From: Candidatus Woesearchaeota archaeon
Lineage (GTDB): Archaea > Nanobdellota > Nanobdellia > Woesearchaeales > UBA12501
Length of the DNA: 7,369 bases
Direction of reading: 5' to 3'
NCBI GenBank assembly: GCA_016177315.1
Contig: JACOVN010000046.1
Coordinates: forward strand, 1-7,369
Positions 4,506-7,369 of this stretch are shown here, one piece after another. Under the pieces are notes generated by a model. That model worked only from the letters and a program-made list of their open reading frames with translations. It made no database searches and had not been told where the DNA came from. How positions within the stretch are numbered: the first letter of the stretch is position 1; the number at the start of each line of letters is the position of its first letter. The position numbers and the translations under genes were made by a program.

Positions 4506-7017
4506 CATCAGCAAAAGCAAGTGGTTTTTCTTCCTCTTTTCTCATGTGTTGTAAACCTTCCAAAACTTCCAGAAGGAACTCTCGAACTTCCTCCTCCTCA
4601 AGCACGGGGAATGCTTGGGTAAGATATGCGGCCGCACGGCTCACATCTTTTTCCAGCAGTGCATGGAACTTTGCTGGATGGATAATTCGAATGTCTGCTG
4701 TGGAAGGCAAATACTGATGCAATTCCTGCAGCACATAGGCATATTCAGGATTCTCCTGTCTGTCGATATATTTCCAGGTTACTCGCTCTTCAGCAGTTTC
4801 GTGCAATGCCTCCAAGGAGGGAAAAAAGGATTCCCAGATTCTGATGGAATCCGCCTCTCTTTTTATATGTAGTCTCTGCCGATAACGCAAAGCTTCTTCC
4901 AAGGTTCTGCTCTGCTGCAATAATTTTGCTTTCTCCTCATCGATTTCTGCCAAGGTTGCCAGTGGCTCATCCGCATATTCTCTTTCTTCCTTCCCATAGA
5001 CCGTGAATAGCTCTTTCAAAAATCGATATTTTTCCTGTAAATCTCCATTGTTTCCTGCCAATGCTCGAAATTCGGAGCCGTGGTTGACGTACGCTGCAAA
5101 ATGGTTGCAGAAATCTTCCTCTATAAAGGTGTCCGCTAGCTCTGCAAAAGTTTGGGCAAGCTCTAGAACAGTCTCGAAGAACTCTTTTCTCAAATATATT
5201 TCCCTCAATTGTTCGATATCATAGACAAATGCGCCTTTCATTTCATCGGTAAGCTCCTCGGCATCGGCCTTGCTCAGTTCGCACCAACGGAGTTGAAGCT
5301 CTGGAGAGAGGTTCCTCCATAACCCGTGGGATAATTCATGCACTAAGGTATCAAGGTAGATTTGCTTTTCTCGAGCGGTAAAGTCATCAAACGCTCTGTC
5401 CTCCGCACTGTAGAGAATGATTTCTTTGGTATTCCGCAGATATTGCCCATAGGTGAAGAATCCGCCAAGCAGCATATCAACAGAATCCGTCACAGACTCA
5501 TACTCCCTTCTTATGGTTCGTATTTCTGGAATTAAAGCCTTGGGCAATTTATCCAGAGTATCAAGAAGCGCCTGCAGCTCAAATAACCCTATTTTCAAGG
5601 AATACTCGAAAATCGTTGTATCGGTTCCTGTTGTCGCTGCAAAGGCATGGAAAAGGGGTTGCTTTTCTTCTCGTAAGGATTTCACTGCTCTGCTGGGAAT
5701 GAGAATGCCATACTTGATCCTAAACTGCTCCCGCAACCTATCGAGAGGCAAACGAATATCGACAAATCTAGCCTCTAACTCACTTGCGTAGGAATCGAAA
5801 ACCATGCTGAGCAATTGGTTCTTCCTGGAGATGTTCTGCGGTTCGTAATAGAGACTTTCCTGGGCAACGATCTGCAAGAATGGATCGTAGGGAACATACG
5901 CCAGTTCCCTCCCTTCCTGATCGAGTATTTTTATGCCCTTTCCAAAGGGCAAGAGATATCCTCGGAATAGCTTTTCATCCAAAAAGGTTTCTGGAACTCT
6001 TTCCAAAAGGCCGGTAATTGTTACTATATCTTTTGGAGAGCAGAGGCACTCTCTTCCCAGATCGTAGAGGTATTTAGAGGAAAGGAGCGTTCGAATTTTT
6101 TCTTCGAGTGCAGCAAACTGCTTCGGTGTTATAGGCAGGTTTTCCAATCGTCCAGTTTCCAATTGTTCAGGAGAAAGCCCATAGGATTGTGCATCCTGCT
6201 CTATGAGCTTCCTTTTTAACTTCCCATCACCCTTTATAAGAGCGTTGCTCTGATAGTCTGTGTGGAGGCGGGTGTAGATAAATGCGTCAGAAAGGATGAG
6301 CAACGCTAATGCCTTGAAGGCCTTCGCAAACTCTGGAGCAAATGCATGGAAGGTAACGCCCGCATTCGCTCCAGTAAACCCTGCTGCTGCATAGGGATCA
6401 AAGGAAGTTTCCCTTTGGAGGTCAAGGCTGTTCAGGCCATCAAAACCAAATTCTATGCCGTCAATATTGAAATCCAAAATCGTTGGCACGCCTTTCCCTT
6501 GTTCCAAGTAAGCGTGCGGCACTCCCTTGATGGCAGAAACCCAAGCAATCTCTGCAGCAGAGATCTCTGGCATAATGTTTGCTACATCTTCTAACGTTCT
6601 TGCGGTGCCTATGCCAGGTGCCCGTACTTTATCCCTCCCAATGGTATTGAGGTATTGCAAAATCTTTTCCAGTCCTTGTTCAAAGGAGAGATGCTCTGCA
6701 ATAGCCTCGATGAGCTGTTGCCTGTACTCGTCCAATCCATGCCGCTTTCGTATCAATTCCAGACTATCGGCTCTGTGCATGGCCATGATGGCTGCACAGG
6801 ATTTCACCAAGGCATGCTGCACCTTTCCATCTCCTCCCGGAGGCTGCGAAGGATATTTGCCAATGAATTCGCTGTAGGTGCCGCCCTGCTCCTGGCTATG
6901 GAACCTCCTTGTCATTTCGCGTTTCTCTGCTACTGTAATCTGTGTTGGTTTCCATCCTACGAGCGTTGCAAGATTTGCTCTTGTTACAAGAGCATGAAAT
7001 TTTTTTCTCTTGGCCAT
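4498..7017 (-). CDS. Large cytoplasmic HExxH metalloprotease, lethal-factor-like gluzincin
   Basis: The protein has 839 residues. The clear signature is LVHELSHGLW: H560 and H564 would bind zinc and E561 would activate water. About 70 residues later, FIEEDFCNHFAAYV (631-644) resembles the EFFAEAF helix of anthrax lethal-factor-like (M34/ATLF) and related gluzincins, making E634 the probable third zinc ligand. The preceding YLDTL and the strand KEIILYSAED (531-540) fit the usual layout before a HExxH helix. Residues 1-500 or so match no domain I know. They include a basic start (MAKRKK), FNIDGIEFGFDGLNSLD (183-199), LLILSDAFIYTRLHTD (239-254) and helical stretches. The last 180 residues are helical and acidic, ending in EEEEVREFLLEVLEGLQHMRKEEE. 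No signal peptide or membrane helix is present, so it probably cuts intracellular proteins; its target is unknown. The ATG lies 36 bases after the stop codon of the small membrane-protein gene with no convincing TATA box between, which suggests one transcript. Confidence 0.85.
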   Translation of the reverse strand: MAKRKKFHALVTRANLATLVGWKPTQITVAEKREMTRRFHSQEQGGTYSEFIGKYPSQPPGGDGKVQHALVKSCAAIMAMHRADSLELIRKRHGLDEYRQQLIEAIAEHLSFEQGLEKILQYLNTIGRDKVRAPGIGTARTLEDVANIMPEISAAEIAWVSAIKGVPHAYLEQGKGVPTILDFNIDGIEFGFDGLNSLDLQRETSFDPYAAAGFTGANAGVTFHAFAPEFAKAFKALALLILSDAFIYTRLHTDYQSNALIKGDGKLKRKLIEQDAQSYGLSPEQLETGRLENLPITPKQFAALEEKIRTLLSSKYLYDLGRECLCSPKDIVTITGLLERVPETFLDEKLFRGYLLPFGKGIKILDQEGRELAYVPYDPFLQIVAQESLYYEPQNISRKNQLLSMVFDSYASELEARFVDIRLPLDRLREQFRIKYGILIPSRAVKSLREEKQPLFHAFAATTGTDTTIFEYSLKIGLFELQALLDTLDKLPKALIPEIRTIRREYESVTDSVDMLLGGFFTYGQYLRNTKEIILYSAEDRAFDDFTAREKQIYLDTLVHELSHGLWRNLSPELQLRWCELSKADAEELTDEMKGAFVYDIEQLREIYLRKEFFETVLELAQTFAELADTFIEEDFCNHFAAYVNHGSEFRALAGNNGDLQEKYRFLKELFTVYGKEEREYADEPLATLAEIDEEKAKLLQQSRTLEEALRYRQRLHIKREADSIRIWESFFPSLEALHETAEERVTWKYIDRQENPEYAYVLQELHQYLPSTADIRIIHPAKFHALLEKDVSRAAAYLTQAFPVLEEEEVREFLLEVLEGLQHMRKEEEKPLAFADEK

Positions 7018-7053
7018 GTTACCAGCCCATATTGATACGATGTTTGCATTAAG

Positions 7054-7296
7054 TTATCGCACAGTCATAATCTTCTCTACCAGACCAGATATCGCCTCCT
7101 GTGGCACTAGCTTGAGGCGTTCTTTTCCAAGATGATAAGTCAGAGCAAACATGGAAGGGATCATAAGAATAGTGAACGGAAGTAGAAGCTCCCAACCCTT
7201 TGTATTCCGGTTAAATGATTCAAACCATTCCGTAGTTTCCCTCCATGCATAATCCAGTCTAGAATGGTATAACTTTTCCCCATCGGTATACATCAT
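7054..7296 (-). CDS. Small single-pass membrane protein
   Basis: I do not recognise this family. From the ATG at 7296 it has 80 residues. Residues 1-33 are polar and aromatic (DYAWRETTEWFESFNRN). One membrane helix spans about 35-54 (GWELLLPFTILMIPSMFALT), and a basic-to-amphipathic tail follows (HLGKERLKLVPQEAISGLVEKIM). More basic residues follow the helix than precede it, which favours the C-terminus inside by the positive-inside rule. The open frame can begin with TTG at 7305, but that codon coincides with the predicted transcription start. ATG 7296 (or the adjacent ATG 7293) is preferred and has AGGTTGAT (7308-7301) just upstream. The stop codon is 36 bases before the metalloprotease ATG, so it could anchor or regulate that enzyme, which is inference from position only. 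Support for coding is the promoter, start signals and plausible membrane topology. Confidence 0.6.
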   Translation of the reverse strand: MMYTDGEKLYHSRLDYAWRETTEWFESFNRNTKGWELLLPFTILMIPSMFALTYHLGKERLKLVPQEAISGLVEKIMTVR

Positions 7297-7326
7297 TTTT
7301 ATCAACCTATAGAAAAATCACACCAA

Positions 7327-7334
7327 TATATAAA
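7327..7334 (-). promoter_or_regulatory. TATA box of the small membrane protein-metalloprotease unit
   Basis: TTTATATA at 7334-7327 on the minus strand has its centre about 34 bases before the ATG at 7296. This predicts transcription starting near 7305 and a leader of about 9 bases. The preceding minus-strand bases (AAGATAAA) are purine-rich like a BRE. The surrounding 7306-7369 segment is very AT-rich and contains no gene that I can see on either strand. Confidence 0.6.
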
Positions 7335-7369
7335 TTTATCTTCAATTAATAAAAATTAAAAACATAAAA

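Noticed and set aside
6527..7035. Plus-strand open frames opposite the metalloprotease 5' end
   Set aside because: Cys/Ser-rich antisense shadows with no promoter or recognisable domain, opposite a long coherent coding region.

Overview
The window looks like a piece of an archaeal chromosome. The genes sit behind BRE/TATA-type promoters, for example TTTAAATA at 95-102 and TTTATATA on the minus strand at 3911-3904 and 7334-7327. Several preferred starts lie about 25-36 bases from a TATA centre, so their leaders are very short or absent. The protein types also fit archaea: a membrane-anchored protein with CARDB/NEW3-like beta domains, an archaeal-style winged-helix protein, and stand-alone AAA ATPases. 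The closest general impression is a DPANN/Woesearchaeota-like genome, but that is inference; no rRNA or marker gene is present to fix the lineage. I see no tRNA, rRNA, CRISPR array, insertion sequence or phage gene. There is no gene-free stretch above 300 bases.

Layout. Bases 1-162 are AT-rich and hold a promoter for a plus-strand pair: a 373-residue AAA+ ATPase (163-1284) and, 10 bases later, a 291-residue class I SAM-dependent methyltransferase (1295-2170). This pair converges on a minus-strand gene for a secreted, C-terminally anchored protein with two beta-sandwich-like domains (3212-2205). Upstream of that, also on the minus strand, is an unrecognised 197-residue charged protein (3852-3259). 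A compact AT-rich promoter block at 3884-3937 drives this gene and, divergently, a winged-helix gene (3925-4479). The winged-helix gene converges, with an 18-base gap, on a long minus-strand gene (7017-4498). That gene encodes an 839-residue protein with a HExxH zinc-peptidase motif and a downstream acidic helix resembling the lethal-factor-like gluzincins. An 80-residue single-pass membrane protein (7296-7054) precedes it by 36 bases, behind its own TATA box; the two are probably one transcript.

How the genes may work together. Three units are plausible: AAA ATPase plus methyltransferase; small membrane protein plus cytoplasmic metalloprotease; and winged-helix protein opposite the charged orphan, sharing a nearly palindromic promoter. 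Only the general biochemical class of each protein can be read from sequence. The pairings are inferred from spacing. The most unusual items are the metalloprotease, whose first 500 or so residues I cannot assign, and the overlapping divergent promoter.
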